From Labilithrix sp. (lineage in GTDB: Bacteria > Myxococcota_A > Polyangia > Polyangiales > Polyangiaceae): a stretch of 58,885 nucleotides of DNA. The position numbers and the translations under genes were made by a program. Of this stretch, positions 29,801-39,578 are shown piece after piece; position 1 is the stretch's first letter; every line of letters begins with the position of its first letter. Under the pieces are notes generated by a model, which saw only the letters and a list, made by a program, of their open reading frames with translations, did no database searches and had not been told where the DNA came from. Location: positions 1 through 58,885 of the forward strand of contig JAHBWF010000032.1 in NCBI GenBank assembly GCA_019637105.1. Reading direction: 5' to 3'.

Positions 29801-29879
29801 GCAGAACCTGCGGCAAGCCGCGGTCGGCGCGGACGACGAGTTCGACCGCGCGTTCGACGACCTCTTGAGCAAGGCCTGA
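26853..29879 (+). CDS. Large TPR protein with an acidic Tyr/Ala/Glu-rich centre
   Basis: A 1,008-aa protein. The GTG at 26853 (MAINRDKVLEAAQKYVEKKK) is preferred over the GTG at 26832 because the TPR fold starts there. Residues 1-310 are a TPR solenoid (ARTLLKIGDLQAKQGIYADA; IEVFRKIVELDPTNPLPHLR). Residues about 315-500 are Pro/Gln-rich, then strongly acidic with recurring YAE and EPQQGYA units. Further TPRs lie at about 505-620 and 860-1000 (EVFAKFKEGVAKQISVEDS; DALSYYQKAMRRDPNYRDVQ). There is no signal peptide. Similar long TPR proteins are common in Myxococcota, and pilus/gliding scaffolds are one class, but this one is unassigned. A 39-nt gap separates it from the DUF924 gene. Confidence 0.88.
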   Translation: MAINRDKVLEAAQKYVEKKKYDKAVAELRKLVEADPNDARTLLKIGDLQAKQGIYADAINTYESVGKLYSHQGFALKAIAVYKQIREIIAKHVPQLEERYGHIAPKLAELYQQLGLTSDALAALDEVATRLQRQQKDQEAIEVFRKIVELDPTNPLPHLRLAEALSRVKDVEGAVYEFKTAASQLAGIGRRDDALKVLERLLHHKADPEQAKLCAELYLARSQPQDGMQALAKLQICFQANPRDFDTLSLLARAFNAIGQGAKAIEVQKEMARVARDTGKTDLFREILERLMRVAPHDEGVRRLAQQTGSVQAAPPPYGAAAMADAPPPAPAHEEPNHGYPQQPPPVWGQQPAPPAPPYGARPNTQPLQRPRTDAFQQPPPIPQPAHVEEVDDDSYASYDDEVEELVEDADVVEETEDADAYAEVSYTEDGEAYATTEGDEYAEGGGEAYAEPQQGYADAYAAGGYAEPQQGYGEGDDYGVADAGDGLEEAPPASEDAAELVAKTLADANSFRRVRLYAKALETLRAGLEIDPRSMDLHEVHRDVLIESGQTEEAVEAMLGIASLYVDALDGESAARALQDVLAFDPTNARAIDMLQELGYEIVDENEEGAEAQELEADGAYGEAGEHDARLPSYDLEEMGPADVSPQYADERQIHIGRGASPGTAGYGEGDALGGDALPSFPLDEPDAYAEAAYAEAGEHVPTVTPARHGDAAEDDLAPPPAFGRAPSGTPARPSIGAASSRELEDALDEAEFFCSRGLFDDARAIITEQLGKHPNHPLLRERLVEVDAQEAQRGSGAREKPRQEDDAFDLGSSLDALESLDYANMQPAEGHANGDEQIDVEEVFAKFKEGVAKQISVEDSDSHYNLGIAYKEMLLLDDAIREFDVAARDPKHECVCRSMIGMIQIERGNVNEAIEAFLQGLNASIKDPSQETVLCFEIGAAYEAKKMTKDALSYYQKAMRRDPNYRDVQERVRRLSKAEPKQNLRQAAVGADDEFDRAFDDLLSKA

Positions 29880-29917
29880 GCTCGCCGGCGCGCCGTCGAG
29901 CGGATCGGGAGACACGG

Positions 29918-30547
29918 ATGGAAGGCGATCGCGAGAGCCGTCACGACGCCGCGGGCGAGGTCGGCCCTGCCGACGTCCTCCGCTTCTGGTTCGGCCCGGA
30001 GGGCTCGCCGCCGCTCGCCAACGCCACCAAGTGGTACATGAAAGACGACGCCTTCGATCGCGAGATCGAGGCGCGCTTCGGCGCCGCGCTCGAGCTCGCC
30101 GCGCGCGGCGCGCTCGACGGATGGAAGACGACGCCGCGCGGGCGGCTCGCGCTCGTCATCGTGCTCGACCAGTTCTCGCGCAACGTCTTCCGCGGCACGC
30201 CGCGCGCGTTCGCGGAGGACGCGCGCGCGTGCGCGCTCGCGCGCGAGGCGATCGCCGCCGGAGACGAGGCCGCCCTCACGACCGTCGAGCGCTCGTTCCT
30301 CTACATGCCGCTGATGCACGCCGAGGACGTCGCGCTGCAGCGCGACTGCGTGGCGGCGTTCGAGCGTCTCCTCGCGGACGCCCCGTCGGACCTCGCGAAG
30401 TCCGTCGCCAACAACCTCGACTTCGCGAAGCGCCACGCCGAGATCGTCGAGCGCTTCGCGCGCTTCCCGCACCGCAACGCCATCCTCGGCCGCTCGTCGA
30501 CCCCCGAGGAGCTCGAGTTCCTGAAGCAGCCCGGCTCGTCGTTCTGA
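29918..30547 (+). CDS. DUF924 family protein
   Basis: A 209-aa protein from the ATG at 29918. It has the DUF924 landmarks DVLRFWFGPEGSPP, KWYMKDDAFDREIEARFGAA, ALVIVLDQFSRNVFRGTPRA, ERSFLYMPLMHAEDVALQRD and RFPHRNAILGRSSTPEELEF. This family is a helical TPR-related fold of unknown biochemical role found across proteobacteria and eukaryotes. It is cytoplasmic, of normal length and intact. It follows the TPR gene by 38 nt and converges on ssb. Confidence 0.92.
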   Translation: MEGDRESRHDAAGEVGPADVLRFWFGPEGSPPLANATKWYMKDDAFDREIEARFGAALELAARGALDGWKTTPRGRLALVIVLDQFSRNVFRGTPRAFAEDARACALAREAIAAGDEAALTTVERSFLYMPLMHAEDVALQRDCVAAFERLLADAPSDLAKSVANNLDFAKRHAEIVERFARFPHRNAILGRSSTPEELEFLKQPGSSF

Positions 30548-30601
30548 GCGCCCTCCCCACGCGCGACCTCGCGATCGCGCGCGGGGAGCGCGGTCTCCGG
30601 C

Positions 30602-31003
30602 TCAGAACGGGATGCCGGCCGCGGCGAGCGGCGCCTCGCGCGGCGCGGGGGTGAACGCGCCGTTCGCGGGCGACCGGCCGCTGCCGAAGCAGAGCTCGTC
30701 GACGATCACCTCCGTGCGGTGATGCGTCTGTCCTTCCTTCTCGTAGCTGCTCGTCCGGAGGTGCCCCGTGACCATCACGCGCGATCCCTTGTGGAGGTGC
30801 TTCGCGAGCGCCTCCGCGCGAGGCCCGAACATCGTCAGCGAGTGCCACTCCGTCCGCTTCTCTCGTTCGTTGCTCTCCTTGTTCCTCCACGAGTAGTCGG
30901 TGGCCAGGCGCATCTTCAGCACCGGACCCGCCGCGCTCGTCTTCAGCTCCGGCTCGGCGCCGAGGTTCCCGAACAACGTGACCAGATTCAGACCATCCGA
31001 CAT
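30602..31003 (-). CDS. ssb: Single-stranded DNA-binding protein
   Basis: A 133-aa protein with an OB-fold over residues 1-110 (LNLVTLFGNLGAEPELK; VLKMRLATDYSWRNKES; TEWHSLTMFGPRAEALAKHL; KGSRVMVTGHLRTSSYEKEG). The C-terminal tail is short (about 22 aa) and ends GIPF. The hydrophobic tip is kept but the acidic residues that normally precede it (DDDIPF) are replaced by Ala-rich sequence, which could weaken recruitment of repair partners. It may be a second, specialised SSB rather than the housekeeping one; this cannot be decided here. Confidence 0.93.
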   Translation of the reverse strand: MSDGLNLVTLFGNLGAEPELKTSAAGPVLKMRLATDYSWRNKESNEREKRTEWHSLTMFGPRAEALAKHLHKGSRVMVTGHLRTSSYEKEGQTHHRTEVIVDELCFGSGRSPANGAFTPAPREAPLAAAGIPF

Positions 31004-31369
31004 GCGTGCCTCCTCGATGACGTCGACGAGAGACTCTCCAGATCGAGCCCGTCGCGCGTGCCCCTGCCCTCAGCACGCGACGCGCCAGCGACGGCCTCGT
31101 GCGATCTCGCGGGGATCGAAGCGCTCGGCGGGTGGCCCGGGCCAGATCGGGTCGGCCGGAGGCCGGCCGGCGCGGCGCCGGGGATCGCGCGGCCGCGTCC
31201 TCGCGCGCGGCGGTCGCGCACAGGTCCGACGCTCGGCGTCCGCGTAGGTCCGGCTGCGAAGGGCTCTCACAGGAATGAGCGCGCGTCGCGCAACGGCCGC
31301 GAGACGCCACGCGATTTCGTGTACGAGTGAAGGTGGACGGTATTTTTGCCCCGTTACTGGAGGCCCACG
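31004..31369. other. 366-nt divergent intergenic region between ssb and the fibro-slime gene
   Basis: No gene is supported. It contains a GC palindromic cluster (GGCCGGAGGCCGGCC, near 31152-31166) and, nearer the fibro-slime gene, an AT-richer stretch (GGTATTTTTGCCCC, 31339-31352) immediately before the Shine-Dalgarno sequence of that gene. It presumably carries divergent promoters, but no convincing pair of hexamers was found. Confidence 0.4.
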
Positions 31370-33055
31370 TTGCGTTTCACTCGCTCGGTTCCCCTCGCTC
31401 TCCTGGCGCTCGGCGCCGTCGTCACGTTCGCGTGCGGCGGCAACGACGGTCCCTCGCAGTTCGGCGCCTCGGAAGAAGAGACGCAGAGCGGGAACGGCCA
31501 CGACTTCGGGCCGGTCAGCCCCACCGAGACCGACGACGGCGGCGGGGGCGGCGCCTCGCCGGGGTGCGGGAACAGCGTCGTCGAGGCCGGCGAGACCTGC
31601 GACGACGGCAACACCGAGAGCGGCGACGGCTGCTCGAAGACCTGCCAGCTCGAGCCCGGCTACACCTGCGCCGCCCCCGGCACGGCCTGCGCGGCCGCAG
31701 CGTGCGGCGACGGGATCGTCGCCGGCGACGAGGACTGCGACGACGGCAACACCGCGGACGACGACGGCTGCTCGGCGATCTGCCGCCTCGAGGATGGGTT
31801 CGCTTGCCCGAACGCCGGCAAGGCCTGCGTGGCGACCGTCTGCGGCGACAACAAGAAGGAGGGCACCGAGCAATGCGACGACGGCAACACCCGCGCGTTC
31901 GACGGCTGCTCTCCGACCTGCCAGCTCGAGCCGACGTGCTCGGGCGGCACGTGCACGGCGGTCTGCGGCGACGGCCTCAAGTTCCCCGGTGAGGAGTGCG
32001 ACGACGGGAACACGCGCGACGGCGACGGCTGCTCGAAGACGTGCAAGCTCGAGCCCGGCTTCGACTGCAGCGTCGTTGTCTCCGAGCCCCCGGACGCGCT
32101 CACGCTCCCCATCGTCTACCGCGACTTCCTCCCCAACGGCTACTCCGGGACGATCCCGGCGGGCTACGGCGCGCACCCGGACTTCCAGCAGTACAACCCC
32201 GGCCTCTGCAAGGGGCTCGTCCAGAGCACGCTCGACGCCGAGAACAAGCCGGTGCTGAAGAACGGCAAGGCCTGCGACGCGGACAAGACGTGGATCACGA
32301 GCAGCGATTCGTACCGGCAGTGGTACCGCGACGGGCTCAAGAACGGGAGCAACCTCCTCGTCAACCAGCGCGTCGACGACACGCTGACGCTCGCCAAGCG
32401 GGCCGACGGCTCGTACGTCTTCGACAGCGACGAGGCTCCTTACTCCGTGGGCAAGTTCTTCCCGATCGACGCGAAGGGCTTCGGGGTCGAGAGCGGCATG
32501 CGCGACTCGTCGAACGCGGAGCGGAACTTCCACTTCACGAGCGAGTTCAAGTACTGGTTCACGTTCAAGGCCGGGAGCGCCCCGACGCTCGAGTTCCGCG
32601 GCGACGACGACGTCTGGGTGTTCATCAACAACAAGCTCGCCGTCGACATCGGCGGCGTCCACGGCGTGGTCACGGACTCCGTGACGCTTAACGCCGCGAA
32701 GGCGACCGAGCTCGGCCTCGCCGACGGCGGGATGTACGAGATCACGGTCTTCCAGGCGGAGCGCCACACGAGCGCGTCGAACTACAAGCTCTCCCTCCGC
32801 GGCTTCGAGCGCGCGCGCACCGAGTGCGTCAGCGTCTGCGGCGACGGGATCAAGACGCGCACCGAGGCGTGCGACGACGGCGCGGCGAAGAACACCGGCG
32901 GCTACGGCAAGTGCAACGCCGACTGCACGCTCGGCCCGCGCTGCGGCGACGGCGTCGTCCAGGCCCAGGAGGGCGAGGAGTGCGACGACGGCAACCTCGT
33001 CGACGGCGACTCGTGCTCGTCGAAGTGCAAGAAGCCCGCGGGCGGCCCGAAGTGA
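31370..33055 (+). CDS. Fibro-slime / DUF4215 cysteine-rich surface lipoprotein
   Basis: A 561-aa protein. The start is the TTG at 31370 (MRFTRSVPLALLALGAVVTF), chosen because CTGGAGG lies 6-7 nt upstream and the signal begins there; a lipobox-like FAC follows. After an acidic linker come four DUF4215 Myxococcus-type Cys repeats (GNSVVEAGETCDDGNTESGD; GDGIVAGDEDCDDGNT), each with CDDGN and CSKTC/CSAIC. A fibro-slime/PA14-like beta domain spans about residues 240-480, with the signature FRGDDDVWVFINNKLAVDIG. Two more DUF4215 units close the protein (CGDGVVQAQEGEECDDGN). Such proteins are surface adhesins or matrix proteins; calcium or carbohydrate binding is possible. Confidence 0.9.
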   Translation: MRFTRSVPLALLALGAVVTFACGGNDGPSQFGASEEETQSGNGHDFGPVSPTETDDGGGGGASPGCGNSVVEAGETCDDGNTESGDGCSKTCQLEPGYTCAAPGTACAAAACGDGIVAGDEDCDDGNTADDDGCSAICRLEDGFACPNAGKACVATVCGDNKKEGTEQCDDGNTRAFDGCSPTCQLEPTCSGGTCTAVCGDGLKFPGEECDDGNTRDGDGCSKTCKLEPGFDCSVVVSEPPDALTLPIVYRDFLPNGYSGTIPAGYGAHPDFQQYNPGLCKGLVQSTLDAENKPVLKNGKACDADKTWITSSDSYRQWYRDGLKNGSNLLVNQRVDDTLTLAKRADGSYVFDSDEAPYSVGKFFPIDAKGFGVESGMRDSSNAERNFHFTSEFKYWFTFKAGSAPTLEFRGDDDVWVFINNKLAVDIGGVHGVVTDSVTLNAAKATELGLADGGMYEITVFQAERHTSASNYKLSLRGFERARTECVSVCGDGIKTRTEACDDGAAKNTGGYGKCNADCTLGPRCGDGVVQAQEGEECDDGNLVDGDSCSSKCKKPAGGPK

Positions 33056-33104
33056 CCCACGAGCCCGGCGCGGACACGTCGGAGCGACGGCGTCGTCCGG
33101 GCCG

Positions 33105-33125
33105 GCCGGACGGCGCGCGTCCGGC
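33105..33125. terminator. GC hairpin between convergent genes
   Basis: GCCGGACG (33105-33112) pairs perfectly with CGTCCGGC (33118-33125) around a 5-nt loop. It lies between the fibro-slime stop (33055) and the stop of the convergent lipoprotein (33132). No U-tract follows on either strand, so efficiency is uncertain. Confidence 0.4.
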
Positions 33126-33131
33126 GCGCGC

Positions 33132-34616
33132 TCACATCGGCGTGCACTGCATCTCGTCGGTGCCCGTTCGCCCGCGCGGCAGCGCGCAGCGGGTGCCGTC
33201 GGGGCAGCCGGACGAGTCGGCGCACGCGATCCCGCAGACGCGCCGCGTGCTGGAGACCTGAACGCAGCGGCTGTCCGCGGCGCCGCAGTCCGCGTCGACC
33301 GCGCAGCTCGCGCCGACGCGCGACACGTCGGCGAGCGGGCTCGATCGCGGGTTGTCGTCGAGGCCGTGCACGCCGTAGACGTGGACCCACGAGCGCTCGC
33401 CGGCCGCGTTCATCTTCTCGAGGACGCTGTCCCAGGAGCGCGGGATCCACTGCCCCTCGCGCTCGTCGATGAAGGCGTGGATGAACGCGATGACCTGGTT
33501 GGCCTGCCGCTGGATGGCCGAGTAGTTGACCGTGGTGATGACGTCGGTGTTCTCGGTCGTCCGCTCCGGGTTCTCGTAGAGCTTGTCGGCGTACCCCGTG
33601 TACGTCTCGCAGCCGTTGAACAGGTAGACCTGCTGCTTGCCGGTCGTCTCGATGTTCGGGAACTCGCTCGCCGCGAGCGCGACGCGCGCTGGCTTGTAGG
33701 CGAAGACGACGCCGGAGTAGTCGAGCCGCCGACCGGCGTGGCCGTCGTAGATGACGACGTCGTCCTCCTTCATGCTCCGGCGATAGGCCTCGACGAGCGG
33801 CTGGCGAGCGTCGGGCGTGGTCATGTCGACGTGGTACATGCGCACGCGCACGTCGACCTCCTGCCCGCGCACGCGGATCTTGCCGGTGAACGGGGGCGAG
33901 TCGATCGCCAGGTCCTCGAAGCGCGCCACCGGCGAGCGGAAGCCGGACGCCACGAGGTCGGCGTAGATCGAGCGGGCGTGGCTGATGTCCATCGGCGGAT
34001 CGTGGTGGTCGCCGCCGACGTGGACGCCGATGTCGAGGCCGTCCTCGAACAGCTCGAGGTACTTCGGGTAGGCGTTGCGGCTCCGCTCGACCGGCGTGAG
34101 GAACACCTGGAGCGGCTCGCTCCCCGCGCCGAGATCGGCGGAGACCGGGAGGTACGCGCGTCCGTCCTCCGTGCTCGCGAGCGGCAGCTTGCGCTCGAGT
34201 CCCTCGACCGCGCCGAACTCGCCGCTCACGGTCATCGTGAACCGATCGCCGGCGGGCTGGAGATCGCTGTAGCTCGCGCTGGCCTGGCGGAACTGGATCG
34301 CCACGCCGGCGCGCGACAGGCGCTCGGCCTGCGGCCAGATGCGATCGAGCTCGGCGCTGATGGCCGCGGTGACGGAGTTGCGGAGCGCCGCGGCGCGATC
34401 GAGGACGGCGCGCTCTCGCTCCTCGCCCTCGAGGCCCTCGGCGCTCCGCGGCGCGTCGAAGGTCACCGTGGTCGAGAGGACGAACTCCTGGCCGGCGGTG
34501 CTCCGGTAGTTGATCTCGGAGTCGGCGTTGTCGGTCGCCTCGTCGTCGACCGCGCAGGCGGTCAGGAGGGCGGCGGGGAGCGCGAGGGCGAGCGAGAGGC
34601 GGCGCCAGGAGGACAT
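33132..34616 (-). CDS. Lipoprotein with a putative clan CD (gingipain/caspase-like) His-Cys arrangement
   Basis: A 494-aa lipoprotein (lipobox LLTAC, Cys21). The N-terminal 170 residues are uncharacterised. The segment from about 175 to 385 looks like a Rossmann-type caspase-like fold. A hydrophobic strand ends in DGHAG (DDVVIYDGHAGRR, His293). About 40 residues later a second strand ends in NGC (VYLFNGCETYTGYAD, Cys336). The helix QVIAFIHAFIDE comes after that. Clan CD peptidases place their catalytic His and Cys in this order and spacing. The C-terminal 60 residues hold eight Cys (from about 438 to 491) in a knot-like pattern. No family was recognised directly, so the peptidase call is inference. 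Confidence 0.72.
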   Translation of the reverse strand: MSSWRRLSLALALPAALLTACAVDDEATDNADSEINYRSTAGQEFVLSTTVTFDAPRSAEGLEGEERERAVLDRAAALRNSVTAAISAELDRIWPQAERLSRAGVAIQFRQASASYSDLQPAGDRFTMTVSGEFGAVEGLERKLPLASTEDGRAYLPVSADLGAGSEPLQVFLTPVERSRNAYPKYLELFEDGLDIGVHVGGDHHDPPMDISHARSIYADLVASGFRSPVARFEDLAIDSPPFTGKIRVRGQEVDVRVRMYHVDMTTPDARQPLVEAYRRSMKEDDVVIYDGHAGRRLDYSGVVFAYKPARVALAASEFPNIETTGKQQVYLFNGCETYTGYADKLYENPERTTENTDVITTVNYSAIQRQANQVIAFIHAFIDEREGQWIPRSWDSVLEKMNAAGERSWVHVYGVHGLDDNPRSSPLADVSRVGASCAVDADCGAADSRCVQVSSTRRVCGIACADSSGCPDGTRCALPRGRTGTDEMQCTPM

Positions 34617-34830
34617 GCCGGCCGTCGTGCAGGATGCGTACCGACATTGTGGTCGTACGTAGGCCCTTATTTCGCGCGAGATCCGAGCGACCGGGCGCGC
34701 GCGCGATGGATCGACGACGGCCCTGGATCGCCGCCGGCGCGGGCCGGCCCGCCCTCGCCTTGCCCGATGAGCGCAACGCGGGCCGCGGGGGGAGCGCGCC
34801 CCCGTCGCGCGAGCCTCGCGCCCGCGCGGA

Positions 34831-35139
34831 TCACTCGAACGGCTCGGGCTCCACGTCGGAGGACAGCCAGTCCTCGTCGACCTCGATGAGCTCGAGCACG
34901 TCGATCGCGCGCGCGGACGCGCGCTCCCTGCGCGGAGGCGGATCGTGCGCGGCGTCGGGGTCGAGCTCGCCGCGCGCGATCGCGATGAGCCGCGCGTCGA
35001 TCTTCTCCATGCGCCGCGTCCGGCGCGTCGTGTACGCCGAGCGCGCGAGCGGCGCCCGCGCCGGTCGCTCGGACGTCTCCTCCTCGTCCAGCTCCCAGGC
35101 GAGGTCCGCTACCGAGATTGCCTTCTTCGCCGTTCGCAT
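34831..35139 (-). CDS. Small conserved-looking acidic protein, unknown
   Basis: A 102-aa protein from the ATG at 35139 (MRTAKKAISVADLAWELDEE). It has a basic first part (TTRRTRRMEKIDARLIAIAR) and an acidic end (IDVLELIEVDEDWLSSDVEP). There is no signal, membrane segment or known domain. The longer upstream reading is Arg-rich and has no better start. Its codon use matches its neighbours, so it is probably real, but the call rests on composition only. Confidence 0.5.
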   Translation of the reverse strand: MRTAKKAISVADLAWELDEEETSERPARAPLARSAYTTRRTRRMEKIDARLIAIARGELDPDAAHDPPPRRERASARAIDVLELIEVDEDWLSSDVEPEPFE

Positions 35140-35269
35140 CGCCGTTCGTGTCCTCCTGTCCTCCTCAACGGCGCCGCGCTCCACGACTTGAGCCGCTCCC
35201 GCGCGGCGCGCTCCCGGGCTCCGCGCTCCGCGCTTCGAGCGGCTCGGGCGAGTGGTACGCTCGTGGGCG

Positions 35270-37567
35270 ATGGACCGCGCCGCCACGGGAGCTCAGCCGC
35301 CGCTCGAACCCCAGCCGCCGGAGGTCCACGAGCCGGCCACGGTGGCCGGGGGCGTGGGCGCCGTGTACCAGACCACGCGCCAGGTGAAGCACCACCTCGG
35401 CGTGGTGCGCGGCGCGCGGACGCTCCTCCTCACGAACCAGATCGAGGGGTTCGACTGTCCCGGCTGCGCCTGGCCGGAGCCCCAGGACCACCGCTCGTCG
35501 TTCGAGTTCTGCGAGAACGGCGCCAAGGCGGTGGCCTCGGAGGCCACGACCCGGCGCGTGACGCCGGCGTTCTTCGCCGAGCGCGGCGTGGAGGAGCTGG
35601 CGCGGCAGTCGGACTTCTGGCTCAACGAGCAGGGCCGGTTGACCCACCCGATGGTGCTCCGCCCCGGCGCCGCGCGCTACGAGCCGATCGCGTGGGACGA
35701 CGCGTTCGCGCTGATCGCCGGCGAGCTCCGCGCGCTCGGGTCGGCCGACGAGGCCGCGTTCTACACGTCCGGGCGCACGAGCAACGAGGCCGCGTTCCTC
35801 TACCAGCTCTTCGTTCGCCGCTTCGGCACGAACAACCTGCCCGACTGCTCGAACATGTGCCACGAGTCGAGCGGCTCCGGCATGGACGCGTCCCTCGGCG
35901 TCGGCAAGGGCACGGTCACGCTCGAGGACTTCGAGCTCGCGGACGCGATCTTCATCGTCGGCCAGAACCCGGGGACGAACCACCCGCGCATGCTGTCGAC
36001 GCTGCGCGACGCGCGCCGGCGCGGCTGCGCGATCGTCGTGGTCAACCCGCTGGCCGAGGCCGGCTCCACCCGCTTCGCCCACCCGCAGGATCCGGTCGAC
36101 GTCCTCGGCGGCTCGACCGAGATCGGCAGCCTCCTCCTCCAGGTGAGGATCAACGGCGACGCGGCGGTCTTCAAGGGCATCATGAAGGCGATGCTCGCGC
36201 GCGAGGCCGCCGCGCCGGGCACGGTGCTCGATCGCGCGTTCATCGAGGAGCACACCGACGGCTTCGAGGCGTTCGCGCGCTCGCTCGACGACGTGAGCTG
36301 GGAGGAGATCGTCCGCGAGAGCGGCGTCCCGCGCGAGGCGATCGAGCGCGCCGCGCGGGTCGCGTGGGAGGCGGAGCGCACGATCGTGTGCTGGGCGATG
36401 GGGATCACCCAACACAAGAACGGCGTGGCCAACGTCCAGGAGATCGTCAACTTCCTGCTCCTCCGCGGCAACGTCGGCAAGCCCGGCGCCGGCGCGTGCC
36501 CCGTCCGCGGCCACAGCAACGTCCAGGGGGACCGCACGATGGGCGTCTGGGAGAAGGTGCCCGACGCGTTCCTCGATCGCCTCGGCGCGGAGTTCGGCTT
36601 CGAGCCGCCGCGCGCGCACGGGCGCGACACCGTCGACACGATCCGCGGGATGCTCTCCGGTGAGGTGAAGGTCTTCTTCGGGCTCGGCGGGAACTTCCTC
36701 TCCGCCACCCCGGACACCGAGCGCACCGCCGACGCGCTCCGCCGCTGCCGCCTGACGGTGAACGTCTCGACGAAGCTGAACCGCGGTCACCTCGTCACCG
36801 GCCGCACCTCGCTCATCCTGCCGTGCCTCGCGCGCTCGGAGGTCGACGTGCAGCCCGGCGGCGAGCAGTTCGTCACGGTCGAGAACTCGATGAGCGTCGT
36901 CAGCATGTCGCGCGGGCGGCTCCCGCCGGCCTCGGACGAGCTCCGGAGCGAGGTCGCGATCGTCGCGGGCGTCGCTCGAGCGACCCTCGGCGACGCGTCG
37001 GGCATCGACTGGACCGGCCTCGCGTCGAGCTACGACGCGATCCGCGACGCGGTCGCGCGGGTCGTCCCCGGCTTCACGGACTACAACGCCCGCGTCCGCG
37101 AGCCGGGCGGCTTCTACCTCGGCAACCCCGTCCGGCAGCGCGTCTTCCGGACGGCGACCGGGAAGGCGCGCTTCGCCGTGCACCCGCTGCCGAAGCACGA
37201 TCTCGCGCCGGGGCGGCTCCTCCTGATGACGATGCGCAGCCACGACCAGTACAACACGACGGTCTACGGGCTCGACGATCGCTACCGCGGCATCAAGAAC
37301 GGACGCCGCGTCGTGTTCATGAACGCCGACGATCTCGCGGCGCGCGGCCTCGCGAAGGGCGACCTCGTCGACATCACGAGCCACGCGCCCGACGGCGAGC
37401 GCGTCGCGCCGCGCTTCATGGTCGTGCCGTACGCGATCCCGCGCGGCTGCGCGGGGGCCTACTTCCCGGAGGCCAACGTCCTGGTCCCGCTCGACAGCGT
37501 CGCCGACGTCAGCAACACGCCCACGTCGAAGTCGATCGTCGTCAGCGTCGCCCGCTCGACCTCGTGA
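35270..37567 (+). CDS. FdhF/YdeP-type molybdopterin oxidoreductase
   Basis: A 765-aa molybdopterin-dependent oxidoreductase of the YdeP/FdhF-like group. I start it at the ATG at 35270. The N-terminal iron-sulfur/cofactor segment reads GFDCPGCAWPEP with a further Cys in FEFCENGAKAVA. Then come AAFYTSGRTSNEAAFLYQLF, NLPDCSNMCHESSGSGM (residues at the Mo site), FIVGQNPGTNHPRML, GACPVRGHSNVQGDRTMG and a C-terminal MGD-binding domain (HDQYNTTVYGLDDRYRG; KGDLVDITSH). Members include acid-resistance and formate-dehydrogenase-like proteins, and the substrate is not established. It has no Tat signal, so it is cytoplasmic. No fdhD or electron-transfer subunit is adjacent. Confidence 0.93.
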   Translation: MDRAATGAQPPLEPQPPEVHEPATVAGGVGAVYQTTRQVKHHLGVVRGARTLLLTNQIEGFDCPGCAWPEPQDHRSSFEFCENGAKAVASEATTRRVTPAFFAERGVEELARQSDFWLNEQGRLTHPMVLRPGAARYEPIAWDDAFALIAGELRALGSADEAAFYTSGRTSNEAAFLYQLFVRRFGTNNLPDCSNMCHESSGSGMDASLGVGKGTVTLEDFELADAIFIVGQNPGTNHPRMLSTLRDARRRGCAIVVVNPLAEAGSTRFAHPQDPVDVLGGSTEIGSLLLQVRINGDAAVFKGIMKAMLAREAAAPGTVLDRAFIEEHTDGFEAFARSLDDVSWEEIVRESGVPREAIERAARVAWEAERTIVCWAMGITQHKNGVANVQEIVNFLLLRGNVGKPGAGACPVRGHSNVQGDRTMGVWEKVPDAFLDRLGAEFGFEPPRAHGRDTVDTIRGMLSGEVKVFFGLGGNFLSATPDTERTADALRRCRLTVNVSTKLNRGHLVTGRTSLILPCLARSEVDVQPGGEQFVTVENSMSVVSMSRGRLPPASDELRSEVAIVAGVARATLGDASGIDWTGLASSYDAIRDAVARVVPGFTDYNARVREPGGFYLGNPVRQRVFRTATGKARFAVHPLPKHDLAPGRLLLMTMRSHDQYNTTVYGLDDRYRGIKNGRRVVFMNADDLAARGLAKGDLVDITSHAPDGERVAPRFMVVPYAIPRGCAGAYFPEANVLVPLDSVADVSNTPTSKSIVVSVARSTS

Positions 37568-37568
37568 G

Positions 37569-37598
37569 CGCCGCCGCGGCGAGGCGGGCGCGGCGGCG
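37569..37598. terminator. Perfect 10-bp GC hairpin between convergent genes
   Basis: CGCCGCCGCG (37569-37578) and CGCGGCGGCG (37589-37598) pair perfectly around a 10-nt loop. The hairpin fills the 31-nt gap between the oxidoreductase stop (37567) and the ABC transporter stop (37599), so it could terminate both transcripts. A U-tract is absent. Confidence 0.5.
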
Positions 37599-39491
<1,893 letters not shown>

Positions 39492-39578
39492 GTGAGGAGG
39501 GCGAAAGACGGCGGAGCGGCTCGATCCGACGTGACTGGATGAGATGTCCTATAGGCCGTCGCGGTGGCGGCCTCGACC

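Noticed and set aside
27060-29915. A 951-codon open frame opposite the large TPR gene
   Set aside because: It lacks any motif, and the TPR protein on the other strand is unambiguous.
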